From JBFHIJ01 sp041596515 (GTDB taxonomy: Bacteria > Bacteroidota > Ignavibacteria > Kapaibacteriales > UBA2268), in assembly GCA_041596515.1 (NCBI GenBank), contig JBFHIJ010000007.1:1-64000 (forward strand): DNA of 64,000 bases. The letters run 5' to 3'. The notes below the pieces were generated by a model, which ran no database searches, was not told the DNA's origin, and worked only from the letters and a program-made list of their open reading frames with translations. Of the stretch, positions 26,504-36,325 are shown piece after piece. A program made the position numbers and the translations under genes. Every line of letters begins with the position of its first letter. Within the stretch, counting starts at the first letter, position 1.

Positions 26504-27247
26504 TTATTTAAGACTGATTTTAAATACAAAGAAAAGTTGCTCTTTTTCCGGTTGCAGGTAAAGGGCTGTACCTATTGGCAAACTAAAGCTATCACTAAGA
26601 GTTATACTTTTCTCCAGTGAAATTCCAATATTTACAAACGTCCACTTATTTTCTTTCACATCATAGGTTCTTGTTTTGCCGTTTGTCAAGCCGGTGTGCA
26701 GCTTAAACTTGTGTCCGTCAATATGGAATGGATAAGCCAGTTCAAAATAGATTGACTTATCCGGATCATTATGAAAGCAATGATCAAATAAGAACTCAAT
26801 TGGAAATTGTTCCGGACCTTTATACTGCAAAGAAATATTATACCAGTGCCCACCACGGCTCAAAATACTATCTTTGTCGTTAACTTGCGTACCCTTGAAA
26901 TCAAAGTATCCTCTTCCCTCGCACGGGTAGAAGAAATCTGTAAAGAATGGGGAAAAAGTACCATAATCAGTTTTTAGATTATATTTAAGTACTAAGTCAA
27001 CCTCGTTAAATTTTACAATTTGATCATTATAATCGTATCCTGCAGAAAATGCCTGAGACCCCCAAAACTCAAATTCAAAGTCATACGCTTTAAGATTAAT
27101 TTTGGGTTGAATAGCAGGAGAATCCCCAACATCCATTGCTCGCCAGTTATAAGCACTTACGAAATCAACAGAAGAGTTTACTTCTACAGCTATAAGATTA
27201 GAAAAAGAAATTACAAGGCAAATAATTACGGCAAGAATTCTTGTCAT
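26504..27247 (-). CDS. Putative porin-like outer-membrane protein (TorF/Gcw_chp type)
   Basis: A 247-residue secreted protein with signal peptide (ILAVIICLVISFSNLIAVE). After the leader comes VDFVSAYNWRAMDVGDSPAIQPKINL, the usual opening of the TorF-like putative porin family (dvtlvS.Y.wRG...). It continues as alternating strands and ends with a barrel-like strand (QLFFVFKISLK). It is probably an outer-membrane barrel with unknown substrate. It shares its strand with the next gene downstream at 25794-26432 but is 71 bp away. Confidence 0.7.
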   Translation of the reverse strand: MTRILAVIICLVISFSNLIAVEVNSSVDFVSAYNWRAMDVGDSPAIQPKINLKAYDFEFEFWGSQAFSAGYDYNDQIVKFNEVDLVLKYNLKTDYGTFSPFFTDFFYPCEGRGYFDFKGTQVNDKDSILSRGGHWYNISLQYKGPEQFPIEFLFDHCFHNDPDKSIYFELAYPFHIDGHKFKLHTGLTNGKTRTYDVKENKWTFVNIGISLEKSITLSDSFSLPIGTALYLQPEKEQLFFVFKISLK

Positions 27248-27506
27248 TTGCTCTTCTCGGAATTAATAGAGGAATACTCAAACAATTGGATGCAAATTAC
27301 ATCTTTAATCTATATTTTGCTCTTAACAAGATATTAAACCTTTGTAAACCATTTATCCCGAATTATTTAGAAAAATGACTAGGCATGTATATTGATAATA
27401 TCCAGTTAATCTTGACCTTTATAGCGCACTAAAGCCTATAATACTTTATATTTTGTAGTTAAAGTTGTATATTAGCTTAAGTAAATAAACACTAAGGGAG
27501 AGAATA

Positions 27507-27977
27507 ATGAAAAAGCTTCTCATTCTATCTTTTCTTGCTTTTTCTATTTTACTGTCAGGAAATGTATCTGCTAAAAAGCTCAAAGAGTCAGAAGTTCCTG
27601 CAATAGTTATTAAAAAGTTTAAAGAGCTTCACTCATCTGCCTATAAAATAGACTATAATCTTAAAGAAGAAAATGGCAAAGATATGTACAGAATCAGATT
27701 CGAAGAAGAACGATATGATTTTGAATATTTCTTTGAAAATGATGGAACATTATATCGTATGGATGGTGAAATTCCGACTGATGATCTACCTGAAAAAATC
27801 AAAAACATTGTAGAAAATAAATTTCCGGGCGAACAGATTATTGAAGTAGAACGGATTATTCGCAATTATGATGAAGCAGGTTTTCAAGTTAAGCTTATCA
27901 AAGGAAACAAAGAAACGAAAGTAGAATTTGATAACGAAAACAGAGTTGTTGAAATAAATATGAAATTCAAATATTAA
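27507..27977 (+). CDS. Secreted PepSY-like domain protein
   Basis: A 156-residue periplasmic protein with signal peptide (LLILSFLAFSILLSGNVSA). Two PepSY-like halves follow: residues about 27-90 (VPAIVIKKFKELHSSAYKID ...YRIRFEEERYDFEYFFENDG) and 95-156 (KIKNIVENKFPGEQIIEVER...VKLIKGNKETKVEFDNENRV). This resembles the beta-lactamase-inhibitor-like PepSY proteins common in Bacteroidota. GGGAGAG precedes the ATG. It is 3 bp upstream of recG, so the two are probably cotranscribed. Biochemical role unknown. Confidence 0.75.
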   Translation: MKKLLILSFLAFSILLSGNVSAKKLKESEVPAIVIKKFKELHSSAYKIDYNLKEENGKDMYRIRFEEERYDFEYFFENDGTLYRMDGEIPTDDLPEKIKNIVENKFPGEQIIEVERIIRNYDEAGFQVKLIKGNKETKVEFDNENRVVEINMKFKY

Positions 27978-27980
27978 GAT

Positions 27981-30206
27981 ATGCCCGAAGAGAAAATAAA
28001 TATTGAAAATAATGTGCTTCAGTTTATCAAAGGCATTGGTCCTAAAAGAGCTGAAGCTTTTATAAAAGAAGGCATTTTAACCCCTTTAGACTTATTATTT
28101 TACTTCCCCCGTGCCTACATTGACAGAGCTGGCACTAAATCTCTTGCTCAGCTCGTAAATGAGCTAAAAAGCTTAAACAACTACACTGCTGAAAAGAATT
28201 TATATTTCAATTCCGAATACACTGTTGTAGCAAAAGTAATTTCTAAAGAAATTAGAGAATTTGGCAAAAATAGAAAAATGCTTTCTCTCACCCTTAGTGA
28301 TAATTCTGGTGCTAGTGCAAAAATAGTATTTTGGAACAGCGTCAAATATTTTGATAAAATCTATCAAAGAGGCAATCTGCTTGCAGTCAGTGGCAAAGCA
28401 GAACTAGACAGGTATAACTTCCTTAGCTTCAACCACCCCGACATTGATCTTATTGACGAAGAAGACGCTTCTCTTTACTCACGTGGTGCTATTTTGCCTA
28501 AATACAAGCTATCTGACTCTTTGAGAAAAGCAGGCATTACAATGAAGCTTATGCGTCAAATAATTGCCGCCTGTTTAAAAAAATATGCCGGAAATATTAT
28601 CGAGATATTCCCCCCTTCTATCTTTAGTGAGTTTGAATTCCCTCTTAAATCACAAGCAGTTTTCAATTTGCATTTCCCTAAAAATAAGGACTTATTGGAG
28701 CGCTCTAAACTTCGCATAAAATTTGAAGAATTGTTCCTTTTTCAACTGTTTTTAAATTTGAAAAAAGACAAACTAAAATCTATTGAAAAAGGAATAAAAG
28801 TCAAGCCCAAAAGCAGTTCTGCCAGAAATCTTTACGATGCACTTCCTTTTGAACTCACTCCTGATCAAAAAAAAGTACTTCGAGAAATAGCTAAAGACAT
28901 GGAAAACGGCAACGCGATGAACCGTTTACTACAAGGAGATGTAGGCTCAGGTAAAACTATTGTTGCAATTTTCACAATGCTGATGGCTATAGATTCAGGA
29001 TTGCAGGTAGCCTTTATGGCTCCCACAGAAATACTGGCAGAGCAACACTTTCATAGCTTAAATAATTTTCTTAAAGACTTAGAAATAAAGGTAGTTCAGT
29101 TAGTTGGTGGTCAAAAAGCAAGACTAAGAAGAGATGTACTTGAAAAAATAGAAATTGGGTATGCTAATATCATAGTTGGCACTCATGCATTATTCCAAAG
29201 CGATATAAATTACAATAAGTTAGGTCTTGTAATTATAGATGAACAACACAGATTTGGAGTAATGCAAAGAGCTGATTTAATAAAACTTGCAAAAAAGTCT
29301 TTTAACAATGATTCCATCACACCACATATTTTAGTAATGACTGCAACTCCTATACCTAGGACACTTACTATGACTGCTTATGGTGACTTGGATGTTTCGA
29401 TAATCAAATCAAAACCCAAAAACAGAAAACCTATACTTACTAAAGTAGAATTTGAGAGCAATCACGATGCAGTTTTTGATTTTATAAGAAGCGAAATCAA
29501 GCAAGGCAGACAGGCTTTTATTGTTTTTCCTTTTGTAGAGAAATCTGAAAAAATAGAAGAAGTCAAATCAGCTACCGAGTATTATGAACCATTAAAAGCT
29601 GTTTTCCCTGACTTTAAATTGGGATTACTTCATGGCCAAATGTTGTGGTATGAAAAGGAAGAAGCTATGCAAAGTTTTCTAAATAAAGAATATGACATTC
29701 TGGTAGCTACTACAGTAATAGAAGTTGGAATAGATATACAAAATGCCAGCGTTATGGTAATAGAAAATGCAGAACGTTTTGGACTTTCTCAACTGCATCA
29801 GTTGCGCGGCAGAGTTGGAAGAGGTGCTAACCAATCATACTGCATACTGATGACAAAAGATAACTATAAGTTCCAACTAAATAAAAAAGAACAGGCAGAC
29901 AATACAAAAACTGCTGCTATCATCAGATTAAAAACTATGGCAGAAACTACTGATGGCTTTAAAATATCTGAAGTTGATTTAAAATTGAGAGGACCCGGCG
30001 ACATATTGGGAACAAAACAGGCGGGTCTCCCCGACTTTAAGTATGCCGATCTAGTCAGTGATGGTGACATAATGGAAATAGCAAAGAAAGAAGCACTTAA
30101 AATAATTTCTTCCGACCCACATCTAAGAAATCAAGATAATAGATTATTAAGAGCTGAGATGTCAAGAAATTACTTCTCTGATTCAAACTTTTTTGATATT
30201 GCATAA
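27981..30206 (+). CDS. recG: ATP-dependent DNA helicase RecG
   Basis: Branch-migration helicase that remodels stalled forks and Holliday junctions. The 741-residue protein has the N-terminal wedge/OB region (about 60-160), Walker A GDVGSGKT (319-326), Walker B IIDEQHRFGV, motif III MTATPIPRTL and motif VI QLRGRVGRG, followed by the RecG C-terminal region with LRGPGDILGTKQ. Length is within the family range. It follows the PepSY gene with 3 bp between them and precedes the methyltransferase by 9 bp. Identification is secure. Confidence 0.97.
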   Translation: MPEEKINIENNVLQFIKGIGPKRAEAFIKEGILTPLDLLFYFPRAYIDRAGTKSLAQLVNELKSLNNYTAEKNLYFNSEYTVVAKVISKEIREFGKNRKMLSLTLSDNSGASAKIVFWNSVKYFDKIYQRGNLLAVSGKAELDRYNFLSFNHPDIDLIDEEDASLYSRGAILPKYKLSDSLRKAGITMKLMRQIIAACLKKYAGNIIEIFPPSIFSEFEFPLKSQAVFNLHFPKNKDLLERSKLRIKFEELFLFQLFLNLKKDKLKSIEKGIKVKPKSSSARNLYDALPFELTPDQKKVLREIAKDMENGNAMNRLLQGDVGSGKTIVAIFTMLMAIDSGLQVAFMAPTEILAEQHFHSLNNFLKDLEIKVVQLVGGQKARLRRDVLEKIEIGYANIIVGTHALFQSDINYNKLGLVIIDEQHRFGVMQRADLIKLAKKSFNNDSITPHILVMTATPIPRTLTMTAYGDLDVSIIKSKPKNRKPILTKVEFESNHDAVFDFIRSEIKQGRQAFIVFPFVEKSEKIEEVKSATEYYEPLKAVFPDFKLGLLHGQMLWYEKEEAMQSFLNKEYDILVATTVIEVGIDIQNASVMVIENAERFGLSQLHQLRGRVGRGANQSYCILMTKDNYKFQLNKKEQADNTKTAAIIRLKTMAETTDGFKISEVDLKLRGPGDILGTKQAGLPDFKYADLVSDGDIMEIAKKEALKIISSDPHLRNQDNRLLRAEMSRNYFSDSNFFDIA

Positions 30207-30215
30207 GGAAGTGAA

Positions 30216-30806
30216 ATGGATAACTTTTGGGACGCAAAATTTAATACTGAAGAATTGATTTATGGTTCGGAGCCTAACGCATTTTTTAAAGCAACAATAG
30301 ACTCTATGAAACCGGGTTCTTTGCTTTTGCCCGGAGAAGGTGAAGGTAGGAATGCAATATATGCTGCAAAGCAAGGTTGGACAGTTACTGCGCATGACGG
30401 AAGCAAAGTAGCAAAAGAAAAGGCTATGAGAATGGCTGAAATCCATGGTGTAAATATAAACTATATTGTAAGTGATATTTTAGACTTAAAACCATCTCAA
30501 GTATATGATGTTATTGGATTGATATATATACACTTACCTAATAGCATAAGAAGACTTGCACACCATAATATAATTAAATATTTAAAGCCCACAGGTACAT
30601 TGTTTTTAGAGATGTTTTCTAAAAAGCAGATCGAACGAAATACCGGCGGACCTAAAAATATTGATATGTTATACTCTATAGAAGAACTAATCAATGACTT
30701 TAAAAGTATAAAGATAGTTTCCGTAGAAGAAACAGTAACAACTTTACAGGAAGGGCACCACCACAATGGCGAAGCGGATGTTATTCGTTTAATCGCTAGA
30801 AAATAA
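30216..30806 (+). CDS. Class I SAM-dependent methyltransferase
   Basis: A 196-residue methyltransferase of the TehB/small-molecule type. It opens with FWDAKFNTEELIYGSEPNAF, typical of that group. The SAM-binding loop is LLPGEGEGRNAIYAAKQGW, and the acidic residue of motif II is in VTAHDGS. Motif IV-like IGLIYIHLPN follows. The substrate cannot be told from sequence; thiopurine-, tellurite- or metabolite-methylating relatives exist. Its last 11 bp overlap the convergent REC-kinase gene. It is probably cotranscribed with recG. Confidence 0.85.
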   Translation: MDNFWDAKFNTEELIYGSEPNAFFKATIDSMKPGSLLLPGEGEGRNAIYAAKQGWTVTAHDGSKVAKEKAMRMAEIHGVNINYIVSDILDLKPSQVYDVIGLIYIHLPNSIRRLAHHNIIKYLKPTGTLFLEMFSKKQIERNTGGPKNIDMLYSIEELINDFKSIKIVSVEETVTTLQEGHHHNGEADVIRLIARK

Positions 30807-31977
30807 TCCTAAAAGTCGATCCTACATTTTCTTCCGAACTAATTTCTATTCTCCCTTCGTGTTTTTCTATAAATTCCTGGCAAAGTATAAGTCCTAAACC
30901 AGTACCCTTCTCATCATTCGTACCATTTCTTGTTACGTTTTCGTCAATTTTAAAAAGTTTATCCATTTGTGATTTAGACATACCCACTCCGGTATCAATT
31001 ACCTCAATAATCTTATTATCACCTTGTTTAAAAGCTTTTACAGTAACTTTACCTTCTTCCGGAGTAAACTTAAGTGCATTCGAAATAAAGTTTCTTATGA
31101 CTGTATATAACATATTATAATCAGCATTTAAAGTTAAGGCATCTTCTAATTCAGCAATGAGAGTGATCTTTTTATTTTTTGCAATCTGTTTATTCAAATC
31201 AATCACACTTTTAATTATTAGATCAAGTGGCATTTCTTCTTTATTGCAAGGAATTTGACCAGTCTGCGTTCGTGCCCAAAAAAGTAAGTTTTCTAATAAA
31301 TTGTATAAATTTGCAGAAGAGTCTTTCATTTCTTTTATAAATTCAGTGATTTCACGCAAAGACAAATCTTCAAAAGAGTCAGCAAGTAAAGTAGTCAACT
31401 GCTTAAATGCACCTAAAGGATTTTTCAAATCATGCGCGATAATAGAAAAGAATTTATCTTTAGTAGCATTTGATTCTTGTAGTTTTCTCTCTTTTTCCTT
31501 AAGTAATGCTTCCGCTTTGTGTCTTTCAATAATTTCCAGCTTTAAACTCTGATTCTTTTCATAAATAGACTTATTGATATTTTTTTCATGCTGAATGAAG
31601 CGAAAATACAACTGAAGTAATCTTACTAACTCTTGTTCTTTAAATGGCTTTGTAAGATAATCCATAGCTCCTACTTCAAAACCAGCTTCAATCAATTGCT
31701 TTTTAGGATCAGAACCAGTCATTAAAATAACTGGTATAGATGCAGTAAGCTCTTGCTGTTTCATAAGCCTTGCAGTTTTAAAGCCATCAATCTCAGGCAT
31801 AAATATATCCATCAAAACTATATCTATTTTATGATTTCCCAAAAGTCTAATAGCATCCTTACTTGATGGTGCAGCATAGACTTTAGCAGTCATATTTCTT
31901 TTAATCATATCTGATATAGTTTTCAGTAATGTTGGTGAATCATCCACAATTAAAACAGTAAAATTTGAGTATTCCAT
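30796..31977 (-). CDS. Response regulator-histidine kinase (REC-HisKA-HATPase)
   Basis: A 393-residue soluble two-component protein with the receiver domain first. Phospho-acceptor Asp57 lies in IVLMDIFMPEIDGF, with Lys110 in TKPF. A coiled linker (about 130-170) leads to the HisKA domain with His182 in FFSIIAHDLKNPLG. The ATPase domain carries NALKFTPEEG, DTGVGMSK and GTGLGLILC. No membrane segment or sensor domain is present, so it is probably controlled by phosphorylation of its own receiver by another kinase. It is paralogous to the kinase at 55653. It overlaps the methyltransferase gene at the 3' end. Confidence 0.9.
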   Translation of the reverse strand: MEYSNFTVLIVDDSPTLLKTISDMIKRNMTAKVYAAPSSKDAIRLLGNHKIDIVLMDIFMPEIDGFKTARLMKQQELTASIPVILMTGSDPKKQLIEAGFEVGAMDYLTKPFKEQELVRLLQLYFRFIQHEKNINKSIYEKNQSLKLEIIERHKAEALLKEKERKLQESNATKDKFFSIIAHDLKNPLGAFKQLTTLLADSFEDLSLREITEFIKEMKDSSANLYNLLENLLFWARTQTGQIPCNKEEMPLDLIIKSVIDLNKQIAKNKKITLIAELEDALTLNADYNMLYTVIRNFISNALKFTPEEGKVTVKAFKQGDNKIIEVIDTGVGMSKSQMDKLFKIDENVTRNGTNDEKGTGLGLILCQEFIEKHEGRIEISSEENVGSTFRIIF

Positions 31978-32036
31978 TTTAAAAATTCCTTTCGTTTAAT
32001 TGTAATTAATTTTGAGACTTTATCTCAATTATTACA

Positions 32037-32044
32037 TATCTTTG
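32037..32044 (+). promoter_or_regulatory. Bacteroidota-type -7 element for uvrA
   Basis: TATCTTTG lies 27 bp before the uvrA ATG, in the divergent gap with the kinase gene. A TTG about 22 bp further upstream could be the -33 element. Confidence 0.55.
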
Positions 32045-32071
32045 TAGATTGTTTTTTTTCGGACTGATATA

Positions 32072-34951
32072 ATGCGAGAAACTCTTAAAGCACCTTTGCA
32101 AAGATACATAGATCAAGAATTAAAAGAAATAGTTATCACCGGTGCTAGGGAAAATAATTTGAAAAATATCAATATTACAATCCCTAGAGATAAGTTAGTT
32201 GTAATTACTGGCTTATCCGGCTCGGGCAAGTCTAGCCTTGCTTTCGATACTTTATATGCAGAAGGTCAAAGACGTTATGTAGAATGCCTCTCGGCCTATG
32301 CACGCCAATACTTAGGCATGATGAAAAAGCCGGATGTTGATCGCATTGAAGGCTTATCTCCTGCTATATCTATCGAACAAAAAACAATTAGTCACAACCC
32401 TCGCTCTACTGTAGGTACAACTACAGAAATATACGATTATATACGACTTCTATTTGCAAAAATCGGCACACAGCACTGTACAGAATGCCACGTCCCTGTT
32501 GAGAAAAAAAGCCTTGACCAAATTGTATCAGAGATTTTTGTTGAATTTACAAACGAAAAGATTCAAATACTTACCCCCCTTGTCAAAGGTCGCAAAGGTC
32601 ATTACCGTGAGTTCTTCGAGCAGCTTATGAAACAAGGCTTTACTAAAGTACGAATAGATGGAGAACTAACTGAATTAGTATCGGGCCTTAAAGTTAATCG
32701 CTATCAGATTCATAACATAGAACTTATAGTAGATCGATGTATCGTTGAACAATCTCAAATGAGTCGTATTACAGAAAGTATTGAGTTAGCTCTCCAAAAA
32801 GGCGATGGCACGATGATGTTGTTGGCAGGGACAAACAATACTGAAATACTGTTTAGTACTAATTATTCTTGCCCTTCATGTAGCAAAGCATACACTCAAT
32901 TATCTCCATATAGATTTTCTTTTAACTCACCGTTTGGTGCCTGCCCCAAATGCAATGGTATTGGAGAGTTAATTGATTTTAGCAGAGATTTAGTAATCCC
33001 CGACAAATCACTATCTATTGCTGAAGGTGGTATAGCTATTTTAGGTAAAAAACGTGATATGTGGATATGGACTCAATTAAATGCTTTTGCTACTGATAAT
33101 AATATAGACTTAGATAAACCTATTAAGAAGTTGAAAAAAGAAGACTTAAACTTAGTCTTATATGGTTCTGCTACTGAGATTAATGTAGAATATAATTTTT
33201 CTGGTACTAAAAAGATTAATTACAAACACAAATTTGCTGGAGTGCTTCCTACATTTAGATCTCAGTATGAAACTACAAACTCAGGACTTATAAAACGAAA
33301 AATTGAAGAATTTATGTCTTCTCAAGTTTGTGATGTTTGTAACGGAGGTCGTTTAAAATTAGAGAACTTAGCAGTTTTGATTGATAATCACTCAGTAGCT
33401 GATATTTCACAATATGATATTACTTCTTGCTTAGACTTTTTTACAGCACTCCCTGATAAGTTAAACAACAAAAAGAATACAATAGCAAAACTAATTTTAA
33501 AAGAAATAACTGAACGACTTAACTTCTTACAAGATGTTGGTTTAACTTACTTAAGTATTGGACGTTCAGTAAAAACTCTTTCAGGTGGTGAATCTCAAAG
33601 AATTCGCTTAGCTTCTCAAATAGGTTCTAAACTTGTAGGTATTATGTATATTCTTGATGAGCCGAGTATAGGCTTGCATCAACATGACAACTACAAGTTG
33701 ATTCAGTCACTTAAAGAATTGCGAGATTTAGGAAATACTGTTATAGTCGTGGAACATGATAAAGCTATGATTGAAGAAGCTGACCACCTCATAGATGTTG
33801 GACCCGGTGCAGGAATACATGGCGGAAATATTATAGTTTCTACGCCACCACCTAATATTAAATACCTGAATAAAGACACACTAGACTCTTCTTTCACTGC
33901 TCAGTATTTGACCGGCATTAAATCAATACCTACACCCAAATCAAGAAGAGAAGGCAATGGTAACTTCCTAGAGTTACAAGGAGCTACCGGAAATAATTTA
34001 AAAAATGTAGATTTAAAAATACCTCTTGGCACTTTTACTTGCGTAACAGGTATGAGTGGCTCAGGCAAATCATCTCTTATAAATGATACTTTGTATCCAA
34101 TACTATCCAGACACTTTTACAGATCTACAAAGATTCCTCTAGCTTACAAGAGTATCAATGGCTTAGAGCATATTGATAAAGTTATTGAGATAGATCAAAC
34201 ACCTATAGGTAGGACTCCTCGTTCTAATCCTGCAACATATACAGGCTTATTTACATTGATTCGTGATTTCTTTGCATTACTTCCGGAATCTAAAATTAGA
34301 GGATATCGAGCAGGAAGGTTTTCTTTTAATGTAAAAGGAGGCAGATGCGAAGAATGTGAAGGTGCAGGGCTTAAAAAGATTGAGATGAACTTCTTGCCTG
34401 AAGTATATGTAGAGTGCGAGGCTTGTAATGGCAAAAGATATAATATGGAAACACTTTCAGTAACCTTTAAAAACAAATCTATTGCAGATGTGCTAGATAT
34501 GACTGTAGAAGAGGGTACTACTTTCTTTAAAGATATTCCAAAAATCCACAATAAACTTCAAACATTGATGGATGTGGGATTGACTTACATTAAATTAGGT
34601 CAGCAAGCACCAACCCTTTCAGGCGGTGAGGCACAAAGAGTAAAATTGGCAACTGAGCTTTCCAAAAGAAGCACTGGTAAAACTCTATACCTCTTAGATG
34701 AACCTACAACAGGACTACATTTTGAAGATATAAATATACTTTTAAAACTAATACACAAATTAGTAGACAAAGGCAATACTGCAATAATAATAGAACATAA
34801 TTTAGATGTTATCAAGTGTGCTGATAAAATTATTGATCTCGGACCCGAAGGAGGAAGGCACGGAGGCAAAATCATTGCACAGGGAACACCTGAGAAAATT
34901 GCAAAATCAAGAATTAGTCTCACAGGTAAGTATTTAAAAGACGAGTTATAA
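32072..34951 (+). CDS. uvrA: Excinuclease ABC subunit A
   Basis: DNA-damage sensor of nucleotide excision repair. The 959-residue protein has two ABC ATPase modules. The first has Walker A GLSGSGKSS near residue 48 and ABC signature LSGGESQRI. The second has GMSGSGKSS and LSGGEAQRV. Zinc-binding pairs CPSC...CPKC and CEEC...CEAC are intact. Length is typical. The gene has its own promoter and is followed 73 bp later by a short unknown gene. Identification is secure. Confidence 0.97.
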   Translation: MRETLKAPLQRYIDQELKEIVITGARENNLKNINITIPRDKLVVITGLSGSGKSSLAFDTLYAEGQRRYVECLSAYARQYLGMMKKPDVDRIEGLSPAISIEQKTISHNPRSTVGTTTEIYDYIRLLFAKIGTQHCTECHVPVEKKSLDQIVSEIFVEFTNEKIQILTPLVKGRKGHYREFFEQLMKQGFTKVRIDGELTELVSGLKVNRYQIHNIELIVDRCIVEQSQMSRITESIELALQKGDGTMMLLAGTNNTEILFSTNYSCPSCSKAYTQLSPYRFSFNSPFGACPKCNGIGELIDFSRDLVIPDKSLSIAEGGIAILGKKRDMWIWTQLNAFATDNNIDLDKPIKKLKKEDLNLVLYGSATEINVEYNFSGTKKINYKHKFAGVLPTFRSQYETTNSGLIKRKIEEFMSSQVCDVCNGGRLKLENLAVLIDNHSVADISQYDITSCLDFFTALPDKLNNKKNTIAKLILKEITERLNFLQDVGLTYLSIGRSVKTLSGGESQRIRLASQIGSKLVGIMYILDEPSIGLHQHDNYKLIQSLKELRDLGNTVIVVEHDKAMIEEADHLIDVGPGAGIHGGNIIVSTPPPNIKYLNKDTLDSSFTAQYLTGIKSIPTPKSRREGNGNFLELQGATGNNLKNVDLKIPLGTFTCVTGMSGSGKSSLINDTLYPILSRHFYRSTKIPLAYKSINGLEHIDKVIEIDQTPIGRTPRSNPATYTGLFTLIRDFFALLPESKIRGYRAGRFSFNVKGGRCEECEGAGLKKIEMNFLPEVYVECEACNGKRYNMETLSVTFKNKSIADVLDMTVEEGTTFFKDIPKIHNKLQTLMDVGLTYIKLGQQAPTLSGGEAQRVKLATELSKRSTGKTLYLLDEPTTGLHFEDINILLKLIHKLVDKGNTAIIIEHNLDVIKCADKIIDLGPEGGRHGGKIIAQGTPEKIAKSRISLTGKYLKDEL

Positions 34952-35024
34952 TCATCTATTCTTAACAATAATTTTGATAGCAAACAGTGTATCATATTAC
35001 AGAAATTATTAAGCTAGGAATATA

Positions 35025-35438
35025 TTGAAAAAAGAAGTTACCAGATATTGCATTGTCAACTCAGCAGGCAATAATATTTTTGTTCGCCTTTCAGTAGACG
35101 AGGATCTTATGGCTGGAGCTGAATTTCGCCTTTTTCACAAGGGAACTAAGGAAGCTCTAACTTATTGGAAAATGGCTGCAGGCAACGGACAAACTGTAAC
35201 TAAAGAAATTAAAATTGCCCCTGATAAACTAAACCATCTTATCCTCACTTGGCAAGTAATTTGCTGTTCACAAAATGTCAATACTTACGAAGGCAATATA
35301 TCAATAGAAGTTATTCAAGATAGAAAAATCTGCAAAATGACTATACCTGCTTCATGGCATATAGATAACATACCTCCCTGCGCTATAAAGCGTTCTGTAG
35401 AATTCAGCGAAAGTTTTACGTTTCTATGCAAAGATTAA
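35025..35438 (+). CDS. Hypothetical protein with TTG start
   Basis: A 137-residue protein of unknown family. The only start with a fitting ribosome site (AGGA, 6 bp spacing) is the TTG at 35025, giving MKKEVTRYCIVNSAGNNIF. There is no signal peptide and no membrane segment. The body looks like a small beta-rich fold (NIFVRLSVDEDLMAGAEFRL, HLILTWQVICCSQNVNTYEG, GNISIEVIQDRKICKMTIPA), with five cysteines, two of them adjacent. It lies between uvrA and etfB. I cannot name a function. Confidence 0.65.
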   Translation: MKKEVTRYCIVNSAGNNIFVRLSVDEDLMAGAEFRLFHKGTKEALTYWKMAAGNGQTVTKEIKIAPDKLNHLILTWQVICCSQNVNTYEGNISIEVIQDRKICKMTIPASWHIDNIPPCAIKRSVEFSESFTFLCKD

Positions 35439-35509
35439 CTCTTACAAATTACGAACATTTTTATTACATTTTCTCTGATTTTTGATATATTGTAATTTAG
35501 AGATTTGTT

Positions 35510-35517
35510 TATATTTG
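35510..35517 (+). promoter_or_regulatory. Bacteroidota-type -7 element for etfBA
   Basis: TATATTTG lies 36 bp before the etfB ATG. A TTG 17 bp upstream could be the -33 element. Confidence 0.55.
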
Positions 35518-35553
35518 CAAAGATTGTTATGATTTATATTAACCGGAGTTAAG

Positions 35554-36300
35554 ATGAATATTTTGGTATGTATATCAAGAGTACCGGACACAGCTACGAG
35601 AGTAGCAATTGGTGCAGACAAAAAAAATATTGATTCAAAAGGCGTTAAATATATAGTTAACCCTTATGATGAGTTTGCTATAGAAGAAGCTTTACAGTTA
35701 AAGCAAAAAAATGCTGGCACTGTAACAGCTCTTACAATAGGAACCGACCAAGCAGTAGACATATTGAGAACTGCATTGGCTATGGGTGTAGATAAAGCCA
35801 TTTTAGTAAAAGGTGACACTACAAAAGATTCTAACTACATAGCTGAAAACCTTGCTAATATAGCAAAAGAAATCAACCCAGACCTTATACTAATGGGTAA
35901 ACAAAGCGTTGATTTTGATTCCTTACAAATGCCTTCGATGTTAGCAGAAATGTTAGATATGCCATCTATTTCTGTTGTTTCTAAGCTGGATATAGACGGC
36001 GATAAGGTTACTGCCGAAAGAGATATCGAAGGTGGTAAAGAAATAGTAGAGACTACTCTCCCATGCATCATTAGTGCTCAGAAAGGCTTGAACGAACCTC
36101 GCTATCCTAAACTTCCGGATATTATGAAAGCTAAATCTAAACCTATCGAACAAAAAGATGCGGTTGAGACAGAGCAAAGAGTTAATATCCTGTCTATGGT
36201 ATTGCCTGAAAAACAACGTGTTGGTAAAATATTAACTGACAGCGATGCAGATATTGCAGAATTGGTTCGTTTGTTACGCGAAGAAGCAAAAGTTATTTAA
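35554..36300 (+). CDS. etfB: Electron transfer flavoprotein beta subunit
   Basis: Forms the EtfAB heterodimer that passes electrons from acyl-CoA and other dehydrogenases to the quinone pool via FAD and AMP. The 248-residue length is normal. The opening NILVCISRVPDT, the segment KYIVNPYDEFAIEEAL and the conserved TVTALTIGT block are typical. MGKQSVDFDSLQMPSMLAEML carries the region that contacts dehydrogenases and AMP. etfA begins 25 bp later in the same transcript. Identification is secure. Confidence 0.95.
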   Translation: MNILVCISRVPDTATRVAIGADKKNIDSKGVKYIVNPYDEFAIEEALQLKQKNAGTVTALTIGTDQAVDILRTALAMGVDKAILVKGDTTKDSNYIAENLANIAKEINPDLILMGKQSVDFDSLQMPSMLAEMLDMPSISVVSKLDIDGDKVTAERDIEGGKEIVETTLPCIISAQKGLNEPRYPKLPDIMKAKSKPIEQKDAVETEQRVNILSMVLPEKQRVGKILTDSDADIAELVRLLREEAKVI

Positions 36301-36325
36301 TAGCGAAATAATGGGAGAAATATAC

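Noticed and set aside
27400..27460. TTGACC and TATAAT pair as a sigma-70 type promoter before the PepSY gene
   Set aside because: Spacer is 19 bp and the window's other promoters follow the TAnnTTTG pattern, so chance in AT-rich DNA is likely.
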